The notes beneath the pieces are model-generated. The model made no database searches. It was not told where the DNA came from and worked only from the letters and a program-made list of their open reading frames with translations. Below are positions 48,485-57,828 of a stretch of DNA of 64,000 bases, in pieces. The DNA is from Brevundimonas lutea. GTDB lineage: Bacteria > Pseudomonadota > Alphaproteobacteria > Caulobacterales > Caulobacteraceae. The DNA is taken from contig NZ_QUOQ01000005.1 of NCBI RefSeq assembly GCF_003704105.1, forward strand, positions 1 to 64,000, read 5' to 3'. A program made the position numbers and the translations under genes. Numbering within the stretch: the first letter of the stretch is position 1; the number at the start of each line of letters is the position of its first letter.

Positions 48485-48919
48485 TCAATCCATCCCGGAA
48501 CGGAAGCGGTCGAACGCCGCAGCCACCCGGGCCGGCGCCGAGGCTTCCAGCGGCGACAGGCGGATGAGGGGCAAAGAGCCGCCGGAAAGCGACAGTCGCT
48601 CCGGCTCCGGCAGGCGCTCGGGCGACCCCTGGTCGCAGGTCACGGCCAGGACCAGACGCGCCATAAGCAAGGGCGAACGCGGAACAATGCCCAGGCCGCG
48701 GACCTCCATCCGACCCGCAATGGCCGGGGGAGCCTGCGCGTAAAGCCTCCCCGCCGAGAGAAAAATCTCAGCGTAGTCGTCGGCCACCAGTCTCCAGCCG
48801 GCGTCGAGCAGGCGAAGAAGAAGGTCGCTCTTGCCGCAGCCCGGTTTGCCGACCAGCGCCACCCCGCCCCAACCGAACGGCGCGGACCGCGCGGCGACGG
48901 TGGCGTGAATGGCGGCCAT
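48485..48919 (-). CDS. hprK: HPr kinase/phosphorylase, short alphaproteobacterial form
   Basis: A 144-residue protein that holds only the catalytic C-terminal half of HprK: the P-loop GKPGCGKSD (residues 24-32), LVADDYAEI and the VRGLGIVP motif. The N-terminal domain of the Gram-positive enzyme is absent, as is usual in this class. Its ATG overlaps the chvG stop. It is predicted to phosphorylate Ser49 of HPr. Confidence 0.92.
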   Translation of the reverse strand: MAAIHATVAARSAPFGWGGVALVGKPGCGKSDLLLRLLDAGWRLVADDYAEIFLSAGRLYAQAPPAIAGRMEVRGLGIVPRSPLLMARLVLAVTCDQGSPERLPEPERLSLSGGSLPLIRLSPLEASAPARVAAAFDRFRSGMD

Positions 48920-50550
48920 CAGCGAGGCTCGGGCAGGGCGACGGTGAAGCGGGCGCCTGTCACGCCACCGTCAGGGCCGGTGCGGTTCTCGGCGATGACG
49001 CGGCCGTCGTGCGCCTCGACGATCTGGCGAGTGATGGACAGGCCCAGGCCCGAGTTACCGCCGAACTTCGTTCCCTTGGGCCGCGACGTGTAGAACCGCT
49101 CGAAAACCGTCTCCAGGTTTTCTGGAGGGACGCCCGGTCCCTCGTCCTCGACGCGGACGCGGATGGGCAGCGCCTCGCCCTCGGCGCGCTCGAGGATGAC
49201 AGCGACCGGCCGACCGGGTGGGCTGAACGATCGGGCGTTATCGATAAGATTTCGGAAGACCTGACCCAGCGGGGTCTCGCGCCCGACCACCACGCCGCGC
49301 GGACGCCCGCCCTTGGGAGACGGTTCGAGACGATCGATGAGCCGTACCGGCGCCTCACCGGGCTTGGACGTGGTCTCGTACACGGTGACGATTTCACCCA
49401 GCAGTTTCGATAGGTCGACCGGACGCGGAGCGTCGCGGCTGAGCTCGGCGTCGAGGCGCGAGGCGTTGGAGATGTCGGTGATCAGCCGGTCGAGCCGTCG
49501 AACGTCGGCCTGGACCACGGCGATCAGCCGCGCCTTCTTCTCTGGATCCTCGATCAGATCCAGGGTCTCAAGCGCCGAGCGGATCGAGGTCAGCGGATTC
49601 TTGATCTCGTGCGAGACATCGGCGGCGAAGGCCTCAATGGCGTCCATGCGGTCCGACAGGGTCGCGGTCATGGTCTCGAGCGACCGCGCCAGATTGCCGA
49701 TTTCATCCTTCCGGTCCTCGAGGTCGGGCAAGGAGATGGCGCGGCTGCGCTGCATCCGTACGTGGTCCGCCGCCGAAGAGAGCCGCAGGATCGGACGGGC
49801 CACGAACAGATGGATCAGCAGGGATGTCAGCAGGGTGACGGCGACCGCCACGAGGGCGAAGGGGATGAGGGCGCGACGTTGCGCGGCCAGGGTCTCGTCG
49901 ACATCGCCGGCCTCGATGGTCAGCACGCCGAGCACGGCCTGCACGTGGCGAATGGGAATGGAGACCGAAACGACGCGGTCACCCAGTTCATTGCGCCGCA
50001 GGCTCGACTGCGGCTGGCCTTCGAGCGCGGCGGCGACCTCCATATAGAGCTCGGCGTCGGCCTGGGCGCGGCGCGTCTCCGAGCGTGTCACGCCGTCGGC
50101 CGCCTTTGGAGGCGGAGCGTCGGCCGGCAGGGCGGGAGGAAGGGGCTCGCCGTCTATCCGACTGGAGACGACATAGCTGTCGGCGATCTGAAAGCCATCG
50201 CCGTCAAAGATGCGCGCCCGCTGGCCCTGGGGAATAAAGACGTCCAGCAGGGCTTCGGACGCCAGCAGCGGGTTCAGCGTCGGCTGCGGATCGCCCGCCG
50301 TGACTCCGCCGTCCGACAGCAGTTCCGCGAGGAGTTGCGCCTGGGAGGTGAGGGATTCCAGACGCGCCTCGACCAGATTGCTGCGCCATTCGTTCAGCGT
50401 GAGCGCTCCCCCAAGCAGAATCAGCAGGCTGAGCAGATTCAGGGCGAGGATCAGGCCTCCGAGGCGCGAACCGGGGAAGCGCCAGCCCCGGCCGGGGGCT
50501 TGCCGCCTCTGCGGCGCGTCAGCTTTCGCGGTATCGATAGCCGACGCCAT
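48919..50550 (-). CDS. chvG: Sensor histidine kinase ChvG
   Basis: A 543-residue membrane kinase. There are TM helices near residues 30-52 and 230-250, flanking a periplasmic domain, then HAMP and the dimerisation domain with [10 protein letters not shown] (phospho-His), and the ATPase with [29 protein letters not shown] and GNSGLGLSI. ChvG/ExoS-type kinases respond to acid and envelope stress and are needed for virulence or symbiosis in Rhizobiales. Its start overlaps the 3' end of chvI by 32 bases. Confidence 0.93.
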   Translation of the reverse strand: MASAIDTAKADAPQRRQAPGRGWRFPGSRLGGLILALNLLSLLILLGGALTLNEWRSNLVEARLESLTSQAQLLAELLSDGGVTAGDPQPTLNPLLASEALLDVFIPQGQRARIFDGDGFQIADSYVVSSRIDGEPLPPALPADAPPPKAADGVTRSETRRAQADAELYMEVAAALEGQPQSSLRRNELGDRVVSVSIPIRHVQAVLGVLTIEAGDVDETLAAQRRALIPFALVAVAVTLLTSLLIHLFVARPILRLSSAADHVRMQRSRAISLPDLEDRKDEIGNLARSLETMTATLSDRMDAIEAFAADVSHEIKNPLTSIRSALETLDLIEDPEKKARLIAVVQADVRRLDRLITDISNASRLDAELSRDAPRPVDLSKLLGEIVTVYETTSKPGEAPVRLIDRLEPSPKGGRPRGVVVGRETPLGQVFRNLIDNARSFSPPGRPVAVILERAEGEALPIRVRVEDEGPGVPPENLETVFERFYTSRPKGTKFGGNSGLGLSITRQIVEAHDGRVIAENRTGPDGGVTGARFTVALPEPR

Positions 50551-51226
50551 ACAGGGTCTCGATCGCGTCGAATTCCGGGTCCACCGAGCGGAACTTCTTC
50601 CTCATGCGCTTGACGTGGCTGTCGATGGTGCGGTCATCGACATAGACCTGATCGTCGTAGGCGGCGTCCATCAGATTGTCGCGGCTCTTCACGAAGCCGG
50701 GGCGCTGGGCCAGGGCCTGGAGCAGCAGGAATTCGGTGACGGTCAGCTTGACCGGCTGGCCGTCCCAGGTGGATTCGTGCCGGGCCGGGTCCATCACCAG
50801 CTTGCCGCGCCGAATCGCCTTGCCGGAGCCCTCTGTAGCCATGGGTTCGGCGTCCTGGCCATCGGCGCCGGTGCGGCGCAGTAGCGCCTTGACCCGCTCG
50901 ATCAGCAGGCGCTGGCTGAACGGCTTGTGGATGTAGTCGTCGGCGCCGAGGTTGAATCCGAGGATCTCGTCGATCTCCTCGTCCTTGGACGTCAGCATGA
51001 CCACCGGAATCTGCGAGGTCTGACGCAACCGGCGAAGCACTTCCATGCCATCCATGCGCGGCATCTTGACGTCGAGGATAGCCAGATCGGGCGGGCTGGT
51101 TTCCAGCGCCTCCAGGCCCGCCGCGCCGTCGTGATAGGCGGTCACGGTATGGCCGTGGCTTTCCAGGGCGAGCGACACCGAGGCCACGATGTTCTCGTCG
51201 TCGTCCACCAGGGTGATGTTGGCCAT
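50519..51226 (-). CDS. chvI: Response regulator ChvI
   Basis: A 235-residue OmpR-family regulator. The phosphoacceptor is Asp52 in [11 protein letters not shown], with [27 protein letters not shown] as in ChvI, and a winged helix at the end ([19 protein letters not shown]). GGAGAG lies before the ATG. The order chvI-chvG-hprK-EIIA-HPr is widely conserved in Alphaproteobacteria and is complete here. Confidence 0.95.
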   Translation of the reverse strand: MANITLVDDDENIVASVSLALESHGHTVTAYHDGAAGLEALETSPPDLAILDVKMPRMDGMEVLRRLRQTSQIPVVMLTSKDEEIDEILGFNLGADDYIHKPFSQRLLIERVKALLRRTGADGQDAEPMATEGSGKAIRRGKLVMDPARHESTWDGQPVKLTVTEFLLLQALAQRPGFVKSRDNLMDAAYDDQVYVDDRTIDSHVKRMRKKFRSVDPEFDAIETLYGVGYRYRES

Positions 51227-51282
51227 GATCTCTCCTCGGCTCGTTCGCGCGCTCCTGCCAGGGCGCGACGGACATAAACGCC

Positions 51283-51297
51283 CGGTAAGCGTTACCG
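51283..51297. promoter_or_regulatory. Palindrome upstream of chvI
   Basis: CGGTAA, 3 bases, TTACCG: a perfect 6-base inverted repeat 57 bases before the chvI start and 118 before the 572-residue protein gene. It is a candidate operator for a dimeric regulator, possibly ChvI itself, but no matching half-site is known to me. Confidence 0.4.
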
Positions 51298-51414
51298 TTC
51301 GATCCGCGGCGAAACTAGGACCGCGCGGGCCGAAAACGTCAATGGCGGCATCGAAACCCCGTCTTAAAGGGGCGTGGTTAAGGCTGGTCCGCTGAGTTTT
51401 CCTGCAGGCGTGCG

Positions 51415-53133
51415 ATGGCCGGTCCGATCCATTACGAACTCTATGTGCGCAAGACGGCGCCCGCGCCCTGGGGCCTGCAGATGGCCACGGAGGACCGGTC
51501 GCAGGCGATCGAACAGGCCGAAACCCTGCTGGCCGACGGCGACGTGGTGGCGGTTCGCGTCACCAAAGAGACGCTGGATCCCGACACCATGGAGTTCCAG
51601 AGCGTCACGGTGCTGACCAAGGGCGCGCCCGAGATGAAGAAGAAGAAGCTGGTCCGTGATGATGGGCAGCAGTCGAACTGTCTGTCTCCCACCGACGTCT
51701 ACGCCCCCCATGCGCGAGACCTGATCGGCCGGGTTCTGGAGGATTGGCTTGTCCGCCAGGGTGTCACGGTTTTCGAGCTGCTGCACCGCGCCGATCTCGC
51801 GGAACTGCTGGACGCCTCGGGGGTCGAGCTGCAGCACGCCATCCAGAAGGTGGCGGTGCCGGAGAGCCAGGACACCGGCCAATCCGTGCACGATCTGGTG
51901 CGCCACTATCAGAAACTGGCCGAGGCCACGATCGCGCGGATCATCACCACCGAGCGCAAGGGGCGGTTTCCCGACCTGACAAAGGCTGATCTGGCGCGAA
52001 CTGCCGAGAAGCTGGCTGGAGAGTCCGATCGCGCCTTTCTGATGGGCGGCGCGATTGCCCGGCGTCTGTGCGAGGTGCGGGGCCCGCGCGCCCGGCTGAA
52101 AGCCCTGATGGACATGGCGGAGGCGGCGCCGCCCGCCGGGCCTGCCAAGGCGCTGGTCTATATCGTGCTGGACCAGATCCTGGCGGAGATGGCCACCCAG
52201 CGCGCGGCCATGGCGGATATCCTGGGCCCATCGCTTGATCCGGGGGCGGTTATGGCCGCGACGGTCGCCATGCTGGCGCCGGATGAGACGGCGCTGGTGA
52301 TTCAGGCCAGCCCGGCGGTGGCGCAGGATCTTCCGGTGATAGAAGGCGCCGCGAAACGCCTGGCGGAGCGTCTCGGCAGCGGCCTGCTCCCCCAGACCCG
52401 GGCGACGCTCGCACGTCAGATGATGCGCGAACTGCGCGGGCCGCGCCGCCTCAAGCCGCGTGATGCGGCCGGCGAGATCGACGTCCTGCGCGTTCTGGCC
52501 ACGCTGCTGACCGCGACGGGCGATACCCTCTTGACCGCCGAGGAGGTCCAGACCGCATTCGTGGAACGCTCCAAAAGCCTGGTGACGGCTGATTTCGTTG
52601 GTCAGTATACCGGCTGTTTCGAAGGCGTGGCGGCCGAAGCCGAAGCGCTGCTCCGCCTGTGCGAGAACGTCACCGGGGCGTCAAGCAAGCGGGCGGCGGC
52701 GCGCTGGTTCCTGGCCAGCATCACGTCACTGAAGTTCGAGAGCGACCTTCTGTCGCCCGCGCATGAGGACACGCCGGCGCGCCGCCTGCAGCGACTGGCC
52801 CGGCTGCAGAAGGAGGCCGGGGGCGCCGGCTTGTCGGAGACGGACACGGACGACATCGCCCAAGCGCTGGGTCAGCTCGCCGCCACCCTCGAGGCCAGGG
52901 CGGGGCTGACGGCCGCGATCGCGCGGTCGCGCGCCACGCCGTCGCAAAAGCTGGCCCTGCTGCTGCGCATGGCGATGGGCGAAACGGCGCCTCTGGGGCC
53001 GGTCGCCGATCGCGCCCGGGCCGAAGCGCTTAAACTGCTGCGCTCGCCAGATACGCGCGGGGCGCTGGCCAGCCAGCCCAGTGAGGTGGCCGTGTTGAAG
53101 CCCATGCTTCAGGCGGTGGGGCTGGCCGCCTGA
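51415..53133 (+). CDS. Unrecognised 572-residue protein
   Basis: I do not recognise this family. The N-terminal 90 residues look like a separate beta-rich unit ([38 protein letters not shown], then a KKKK stretch). The rest is almost entirely helical, Ala- and Leu-rich, and contains [47 protein letters not shown] and repeated [25 protein letters not shown] segments. There is no signal peptide and no membrane helix, so it is cytoplasmic, possibly a scaffold. It is divergent from chvI, in the place where pckA usually lies in Rhizobiales. Confidence 0.7.
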   Translation: MAGPIHYELYVRKTAPAPWGLQMATEDRSQAIEQAETLLADGDVVAVRVTKETLDPDTMEFQSVTVLTKGAPEMKKKKLVRDDGQQSNCLSPTDVYAPHARDLIGRVLEDWLVRQGVTVFELLHRADLAELLDASGVELQHAIQKVAVPESQDTGQSVHDLVRHYQKLAEATIARIITTERKGRFPDLTKADLARTAEKLAGESDRAFLMGGAIARRLCEVRGPRARLKALMDMAEAAPPAGPAKALVYIVLDQILAEMATQRAAMADILGPSLDPGAVMAATVAMLAPDETALVIQASPAVAQDLPVIEGAAKRLAERLGSGLLPQTRATLARQMMRELRGPRRLKPRDAAGEIDVLRVLATLLTATGDTLLTAEEVQTAFVERSKSLVTADFVGQYTGCFEGVAAEAEALLRLCENVTGASSKRAAARWFLASITSLKFESDLLSPAHEDTPARRLQRLARLQKEAGGAGLSETDTDDIAQALGQLAATLEARAGLTAAIARSRATPSQKLALLLRMAMGETAPLGPVADRARAEALKLLRSPDTRGALASQPSEVAVLKPMLQAVGLAA

Positions 53134-53146
53134 GACCGTCCAGAAG

Positions 53147-53488
53147 TCAGTCGAAGATGTCGAAGATCGACGGCTTCTTCTTGTATTTGTGGCGTTTGTA
53201 ATCGTCGTCGTCGTAGCGGCGCCGGTCGTCGTACCCGCGGCTGTCGCGACCCCAGGGCTGCGGCGCCTGTTGCGGCGGATAGGGCTGCTGCGGCGGGGGC
53301 GCATAGGCGGGCTGGGCCGGAGGCGGCGCCGAGGCCAGAGCCTCCTGCTGGCTGGCGGCCATCAGTTTTTCCAACTCGCCGCGATCCAGCCACACACCCC
53401 GGCATTGGGGGCACATGTCGAACTGGACCCCGGACCGTTCGACCGTGGTCATCGAGGCGGAGTCGTTAGGACACATCAGGAGCGGCAT
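53147..53488 (-). CDS. TFIIB-type zinc-ribbon protein
   Basis: A 113-residue protein. The N-terminal zinc ribbon has CPND and MCPQCRGVWLDRGELEKL, the typical zf-TFIIB domain of small bacterial proteins of unknown function. A Pro/Gln/Tyr-rich linker (residues 52-80) and a basic/acidic tail (DDRRRYDDDDYKRHKYKKK) end in SIFDIFD. It is convergent with the 572-residue protein gene. Confidence 0.85.
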   Translation of the reverse strand: MPLLMCPNDSASMTTVERSGVQFDMCPQCRGVWLDRGELEKLMAASQQEALASAPPPAQPAYAPPPQQPYPPQQAPQPWGRDSRGYDDRRRYDDDDYKRHKYKKKPSIFDIFD

Positions 53489-53626
53489 TCAAAGATCCTC
53501 GTGGCTGCTGACGGCAGATGGCGCGCGCCGGGGATCGGCTGCAATCGGTCGAAACGTCGCGGACGGAGGATGTTTCCGGGACGGCGCCGTGTCAGGATGA
53601 CGTCATCGCCAAGGAGTCAGCTCGTC

Positions 53627-54109
53627 ATGATCCGATCGCTTTCCATCCTCGCCCTTGCCGCCGCGGCCTGTTCTCCGGCGCCATCCGGCGCCGCGGCGCC
53701 GACGCAAGCTGGTCAGCCCGCCCCGGTCGTCGTGGAACGTGAGCCGGCGATGTCGCCAGGTCGCGGCGTCTGCGCGCGCGTGGATCAGTCGCTGATCCCG
53801 CAGCATGAGGCGGAGCTGAAAGCCTGGATCGAGGCTGAGGCGGGTCCGGAGGCCGGCGCCGTCACGGTTGAACGGCGCATGGAGGTCGGCGACTGGCTGG
53901 CCGTCTGGGCCACTCCGGCCGAACGCGAGCGCGGCGTCTATTTCATCCGGCGGGTGGACGGGCAGCCGCGCTTTCTTGAGGTCTGGGGCGGTATGGCCGA
54001 GCCCGAGGATCAGGCGGAGATCGCCGCCTGGGCTCGTGGCCTTGATCCGGACATGCCGGTGGCCCTGGCCGACTGTTTCGCGCAGACGATCACCCGACCG
54101 GAGGCCTGA
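53627..54109 (+). CDS. Hypothetical lipoprotein
   Basis: A 160-residue protein with a lipoprotein signal (LAAAACSPA, Cys15), a Pro/Ala-rich linker and a mature domain with RGVCARVDQSLIPQHEAELKAW, GDWLAVWATPAERERGVYFIRR and a final DCFAQTITRPEA; two cysteines may form a disulfide. AAGGAG lies 11 bases before the ATG. I recognise no family. Convergent with the Gly/Tyr-rich gene. Confidence 0.68.
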   Translation: MIRSLSILALAAAACSPAPSGAAAPTQAGQPAPVVVEREPAMSPGRGVCARVDQSLIPQHEAELKAWIEAEAGPEAGAVTVERRMEVGDWLAVWATPAERERGVYFIRRVDGQPRFLEVWGGMAEPEDQAEIAAWARGLDPDMPVALADCFAQTITRPEA

Positions 54110-54130
54110 GCCGCCGGTCGGGTTTCAACC

Positions 54131-54952
54131 TCACCAGGTTTCGCGGCAGTTGCATTCCCAGCGACGGCCGTCCTGGCCTTCGTGGCGCGACCAATGCTCG
54201 CGACGGTCGTCATCGCCGCGGCGGTCGTGTCCCCGGTCGCGACCGTGATCCCAGCGGTCGTCCCGGTCCCCACGACGATCGTCGTTCCAGTCCCGGCCGT
54301 ACTCGCCGCCGTCATAGCCCCGACCGTAGCCGTAATCGCCGTAGGTCCGCTCCTCGCTGTAGCCGTAGCGGCCGCCGCGATCGCCGTAGTCGGTGGTGTA
54401 GCTGTACCCGTCGCCGCCACCGCCGTAATCGCCGCCGCCGTAGTAGGCGGTTGCGTAGCCGCCCTGATAGCGGCCGAAGCCCTGACGGACCCGATCGGTC
54501 GAGGCCCGGTACCTGTAATCGAAGTACCGTGACTGGTCGTCGACCTGGGCGCCGCGCGCCCCGCCCGCGTCATAGCCGTAGCCGTAGTAGCCGCCGCGAT
54601 AGCCGGCATCGCCGTAATAGCCGCCGGAGCGGCGCACGACGGTTTGGGTCTCGACCCGGGCGCGCGGGTAGCCGACGCCGGTGTAGCCGTGACTGTAGCC
54701 GGTCACATGGCCGTAGTTGGATCCGCCATGGCCGTAGCCGTAGGCGCTGCGATGAATGCCGGAGGCGGCGTTCCAGCGGTGCGCCGTGGTTGTGCTATGG
54801 CTGACACGCGGCGCCGCGTCGTGGACGCGCACCTGCTGGCGGACTTGCGGCGCGCCGACCTGACCACGGGCGTAGCCGTCGGCCAGCGCCGAGCCGGCGG
54901 AGAGGGCCAGCGCCGCGACGCCTCCCAGGGCGAGGATGATGGGACGTTTCAC
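54131..54952 (-). CDS. Secreted Gly/Tyr-rich protein, probably CtrA-controlled
   Basis: A 273-residue protein from a GTG start (GGAGG at good spacing). A signal peptide (about residues 1-24, cleaved near ALA-DGY) is followed by a region of Tyr/Gly/His-rich short repeats (GYGHGGSNYGHVTGYSHGY, YYGDAGYRGGYYGYGY) and then Asp/Arg-rich sequence (DDRRGDRDDRWDHGRDRGHD). It ends ECNCRETW with two cysteines. It looks like a low-complexity extracytoplasmic or surface protein with no recognised domain. A perfect CtrA box lies 35 bases upstream, overlapping where a -35 would be. Confidence 0.7.
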   Translation of the reverse strand: MKRPIILALGGVAALALSAGSALADGYARGQVGAPQVRQQVRVHDAAPRVSHSTTTAHRWNAASGIHRSAYGYGHGGSNYGHVTGYSHGYTGVGYPRARVETQTVVRRSGGYYGDAGYRGGYYGYGYDAGGARGAQVDDQSRYFDYRYRASTDRVRQGFGRYQGGYATAYYGGGDYGGGGDGYSYTTDYGDRGGRYGYSEERTYGDYGYGRGYDGGEYGRDWNDDRRGDRDDRWDHGRDRGHDRRGDDDRREHWSRHEGQDGRRWECNCRETW

Positions 54953-54986
54953 GAGGGCAGCCTCCGATTAAACCTGAACGGCGAGG

Positions 54987-55001
54987 TTAACGCCGTCTTA
55001 A
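54987..55001. promoter_or_regulatory. CtrA box upstream of the Gly/Tyr-rich protein gene
   Basis: TTAA, 7 bases (CGCCGTC), TTAA, followed by C: a perfect match. It overlaps the expected -35 of the leftward gene, the usual place for CtrA activation; a TTTAAT -10-like sequence (minus strand, 54972-54967) lies 14 bases further. Confidence 0.75.
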
Positions 55002-55091
55002 CCATTGGGTTCGGCTTTCTCCCGTGGCGGGAAATGCCGCGTCATCGGGCTTCGAGCAGTCGCCTGAGGGGCGAGACGAGGGTGCTGTCAG

Positions 55092-55120
55092 TTGTTTTCG
55101 GACACTGCGGTGTCTAGCTG
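55092..55120 (+). promoter_or_regulatory. Leaderless promoter of the zur-like gene
   Basis: TTGTTT (55092-55097), a 17-base spacer, TAGCTG (55115-55120), then 6 bases to the ATG at 55127. No Shine-Dalgarno. Confidence 0.5.
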
Positions 55121-55126
55121 TAGGCC

Positions 55127-55615
55127 ATGGGCGCCGCCTGCGAGCATCATCATCCGGACAGCGGCCTGCACGGCGGCGGCCTGATCGCGGCCTTGGACGC
55201 GGCCGAAGGCGCCTGCCGCGCGGCAGGCGAGCGTATGACCACGCCGCGTCGACGCGTGCTGGAATTGCTCCTGCAAGCCGGTGAGCCGGTGAAGGCCTAT
55301 GATCTGATCGCCGCGTTCAACGACGCCCCAGACGGCGAGGGCGGCGTGGCCAAGCCGCCCACGGTTTATCGCGCCCTGGATTTCCTGTCGCGCATGGGTC
55401 TGGCGCACCGGATCGCGTCCATCAGCGCCTATGTGGCCTGCGTTCATGCGGATGCTGACCATTCCGCGGCCTTCCTGATCTGCGATTGCTGCGGAACGAC
55501 GCGCGAGGTGGCCATGCCACGCAGCGGCCTGGAGGCCTCGGCGCGAGAGGCCGGCTTCTCCCTGGGTCACGTCACGGTCGAGGGTCATGGCCGGTGCGAG
55601 GCCTGCGGCGCCTGA
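55127..55615 (+). CDS. zur: Fur-family transcriptional regulator, probably Zur
   Basis: A 162-residue metalloregulator. The winged-helix domain includes MTTPRRRVLELLLQAGEPVKAYDLIAAF and PTVYRALDFLSRMGLAHRI. The C-terminal dimerisation domain has histidines (ACVHADADH) and two structural CxxC pairs (CDCCG and CEACGA). The His-rich N-terminus (CEHHH) and overall sequence are nearest Zur, the zinc-uptake repressor. Known targets (znuABC) are not in the window. Confidence 0.83.
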   Translation: MGAACEHHHPDSGLHGGGLIAALDAAEGACRAAGERMTTPRRRVLELLLQAGEPVKAYDLIAAFNDAPDGEGGVAKPPTVYRALDFLSRMGLAHRIASISAYVACVHADADHSAAFLICDCCGTTREVAMPRSGLEASAREAGFSLGHVTVEGHGRCEACGA

Positions 55616-55662
55616 CGCCGCCTGGAGGGGTTGGTTAAGTCGGCCTCGCTATACTTCGCTGC

Positions 55663-56952
55663 ATGCCGCCCGCGTCCGACCGTCCCCTGCTGCGTCAGAT
55701 CGATCCCTGCGAACTGGACCGGATCGTTCGCGACCACGCCCGCTTCGCGGACGGCGAAACCGGCGGCTGCCGTGCCGATCTCTCTCATGCCGACCTGCGC
55801 CAGATCGTCTGGGACGGGGTCGATCTTCGGGGCGCGGACCTGAGCGGGGCCTGGCTGACCGACGCCGCTCTGGCCGGGGCGCGGCTTGACCGAGCCATCC
55901 TGTTCGGGGCCGGCCTGGCCGGGGCCGATCTTCGCGGCGCCAGCCTGGAGGGGGCCGATCTCAGGGGTGCGGCCCTACGTGGCGCCAATCTGTGTGAGGC
56001 GCGGCTGGCCGGCGCCGATCTGCGCGAAGGTCGGATCGCCGTTCAGAACACGGTCCACGGCTTTCAGATACTGGAACATGAGGCGCGAGAGGGCGGCCTG
56101 GACTACGCCGTGGCCTCGGGCGCGACCTTCGACGATGTGCAACTGGGGGCCGGCGGCGGTCGGGTCGTCGATCTGCGCGACACCGACCTCAAGGGCGCCG
56201 ACCTGACGGGCGCCCAGATGACCGACGCGCGGCTGGATGGGGCCAATCTGTCGGGCGCTCGGGTCACGGGCGCTGACCTGGGGGGGGCCAGCCTGCGGGG
56301 CGCCCTGGCCACCGGTGTGGACATGTCCGGCGCAGGGATGGCGGGCGCGGACCTCGAGGGACTGCTGACCGCGCCGCCGGCCATCGTCTTCATCGACGAG
56401 GAGCCCTTGCATCAGTTGGTCGCCGAGCATCAGGAATGGGTCGACACCGAAGGGGTGGAGGGCCGGGCTGCTCACCTGCCGGGCGCCGATTTTCGCGGCC
56501 TCGGACGGCTGCGCGGGCGTCGCTTGGCCGCGATCCGCGCGCCGGGCGGGGTGTTCTTCGGCATGGATCTGTCCGGCTGCCGTCTTCAGGGCGCGGATCT
56601 GAGCGGCGCGGACCTGAGGCAGTGTGATCTGTCGGGCGCCGATCTCAGGGGAGCCCGACTGGCCGGCGCCCTGCTGACCCGAGCGAATCTGCGCGGCGCG
56701 CGCCTGTCGCCGCTGACGGTCGGAGCGGGGCGGGTGGCGCGGACCGATCTGTGCCGCGCCGTGCTGCGCGGAGCCAACCTGGCGGGGGCGGATCTGACCC
56801 GTGCGCGCCTGCTCGCCGCCGAACTGGCCGGAGCGCGGTTCGACGGCGCCGAAGTGGCCATGGCCGAGTTTGACCCCGTGGTGCGACCGGGCGAGCGCCA
56901 GCCCTCCGAGACCGCGCCCGAGGCTCTGGCGCCCCTCGCCCGGAGCGCTTAG
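55663..56952 (+). CDS. Pentapeptide-repeat protein
   Basis: A 429-residue protein made mostly of A(D/N)LxG pentapeptide repeats in at least three blocks (about residues 45-130, 170-235 and 300-400), which form a right-handed beta-helix. Between blocks a related helical motif occurs twice: [12 protein letters not shown] near the N-terminus and [12 protein letters not shown] in the middle. Some pentapeptide proteins mimic DNA and protect gyrase; others have unknown roles. A TATACT -10 lies 7 bases before the ATG, with no Shine-Dalgarno, so it may be leaderless. No signal peptide. Confidence 0.9.
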   Translation: MPPASDRPLLRQIDPCELDRIVRDHARFADGETGGCRADLSHADLRQIVWDGVDLRGADLSGAWLTDAALAGARLDRAILFGAGLAGADLRGASLEGADLRGAALRGANLCEARLAGADLREGRIAVQNTVHGFQILEHEAREGGLDYAVASGATFDDVQLGAGGGRVVDLRDTDLKGADLTGAQMTDARLDGANLSGARVTGADLGGASLRGALATGVDMSGAGMAGADLEGLLTAPPAIVFIDEEPLHQLVAEHQEWVDTEGVEGRAAHLPGADFRGLGRLRGRRLAAIRAPGGVFFGMDLSGCRLQGADLSGADLRQCDLSGADLRGARLAGALLTRANLRGARLSPLTVGAGRVARTDLCRAVLRGANLAGADLTRARLLAAELAGARFDGAEVAMAEFDPVVRPGERQPSETAPEALAPLARSA

Positions 56953-56982
56953 GTCGGCTCTCCGCCGTTTCGGACGCTGCTC

Positions 56983-57828
56983 ATGACGACCGCCGCCTCA
57001 CCGCCCGACGTTTCCGGGCTCGCCGTGCACGTCTTTGGACCCCAGTCGGCGCCGGTGGCGATGGTGTTCTTGCACGCCAACGGCTTCAGCGCTGGAACCT
57101 ACCGCGCCCTGCTGGGCCCGCTGGCGACCGATCTGCGGGTCGTGGCTCCGGACCTGCGTGGCCACGGGGCGAGCCGATTACCCACCTCGACGACCGGGCG
57201 GAGGGATTGGTCTGACCATGCCGAGGACGTGGCGACGCTGCTGGATGGGCTGAAGCGTCCAGTGGTGCTGGCGGGCCATTCGATGGGCGCCACGATCGCC
57301 GCTCTGGTCGCCCACCGACGGCCGGGCAAGGTGAGGCGTCTCGCCCTGCTCGATCCGGTGGTTATGCCGCCGGTCGCCTCGCGGCTGCTGACGTTGCCGC
57401 TGATCGGGCGGGGGGCGCGACGGCATCCCTTCGTGGCGGCGGCCTTGAGACGGCGGGACCGGTTCGCCAGCCGCGAGGCGGCCGTCGAGGCCTATCGCGG
57501 GCGCGGGGCCTTTCGCGGCTGGCCGGAAGAAACCCTGCGCGACTATGCCGACAGCGCCTTTCTTGATGACGGCGACGGCGTCCGCCTGGCCTGCTCGACC
57601 GAATGGGAGGCTTCCAACTACGCCGCCCAAGGCCATGACGCCTGGCGGGCGATCCGGCGTTCCCCGGCCCCGGTCTCGATCCTGAAGGCCGAGAGCGGGT
57701 CGACGTTTACCGCACCCAGGGCCAGCCTGCCGAACGCGGCCGTCGAGACCCTGGAGGGCGCGCGGCACATGTTCCCTCTCACCCATGCGGAACCGACGCG
57801 CGCCTTTCTCGCACGCGCTCTGATCTAG
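56983..57828 (+). CDS. Alpha/beta hydrolase
   Basis: A 281-residue alpha/beta-hydrolase fold protein. The oxyanion segment is in MVFLHANGFSAGTYR, RGHGASRLP follows, and the nucleophile elbow is GHSMGA. The C-terminal histidine is in EGARHMFPLTHAEP. The substrate is unknown. Its stop overlaps the end of glnD by 4 bases. Confidence 0.9.
   Translation: MTTAASPPDVSGLAVHVFGPQSAPVAMVFLHANGFSAGTYRALLGPLATDLRVVAPDLRGHGASRLPTSTTGRRDWSDHAEDVATLLDGLKRPVVLAGHSMGATIAALVAHRRPGKVRRLALLDPVVMPPVASRLLTLPLIGRGARRHPFVAAALRRRDRFASREAAVEAYRGRGAFRGWPEETLRDYADSAFLDDGDGVRLACSTEWEASNYAAQGHDAWRAIRRSPAPVSILKAESGSTFTAPRASLPNAAVETLEGARHMFPLTHAEPTRAFLARALI

Noticed and set aside
51364..51381. TTAA-N10-TTAA upstream of the 572-residue protein gene
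   Set aside because: The spacing is 10 rather than 7 bases, so it does not match a full CtrA box.
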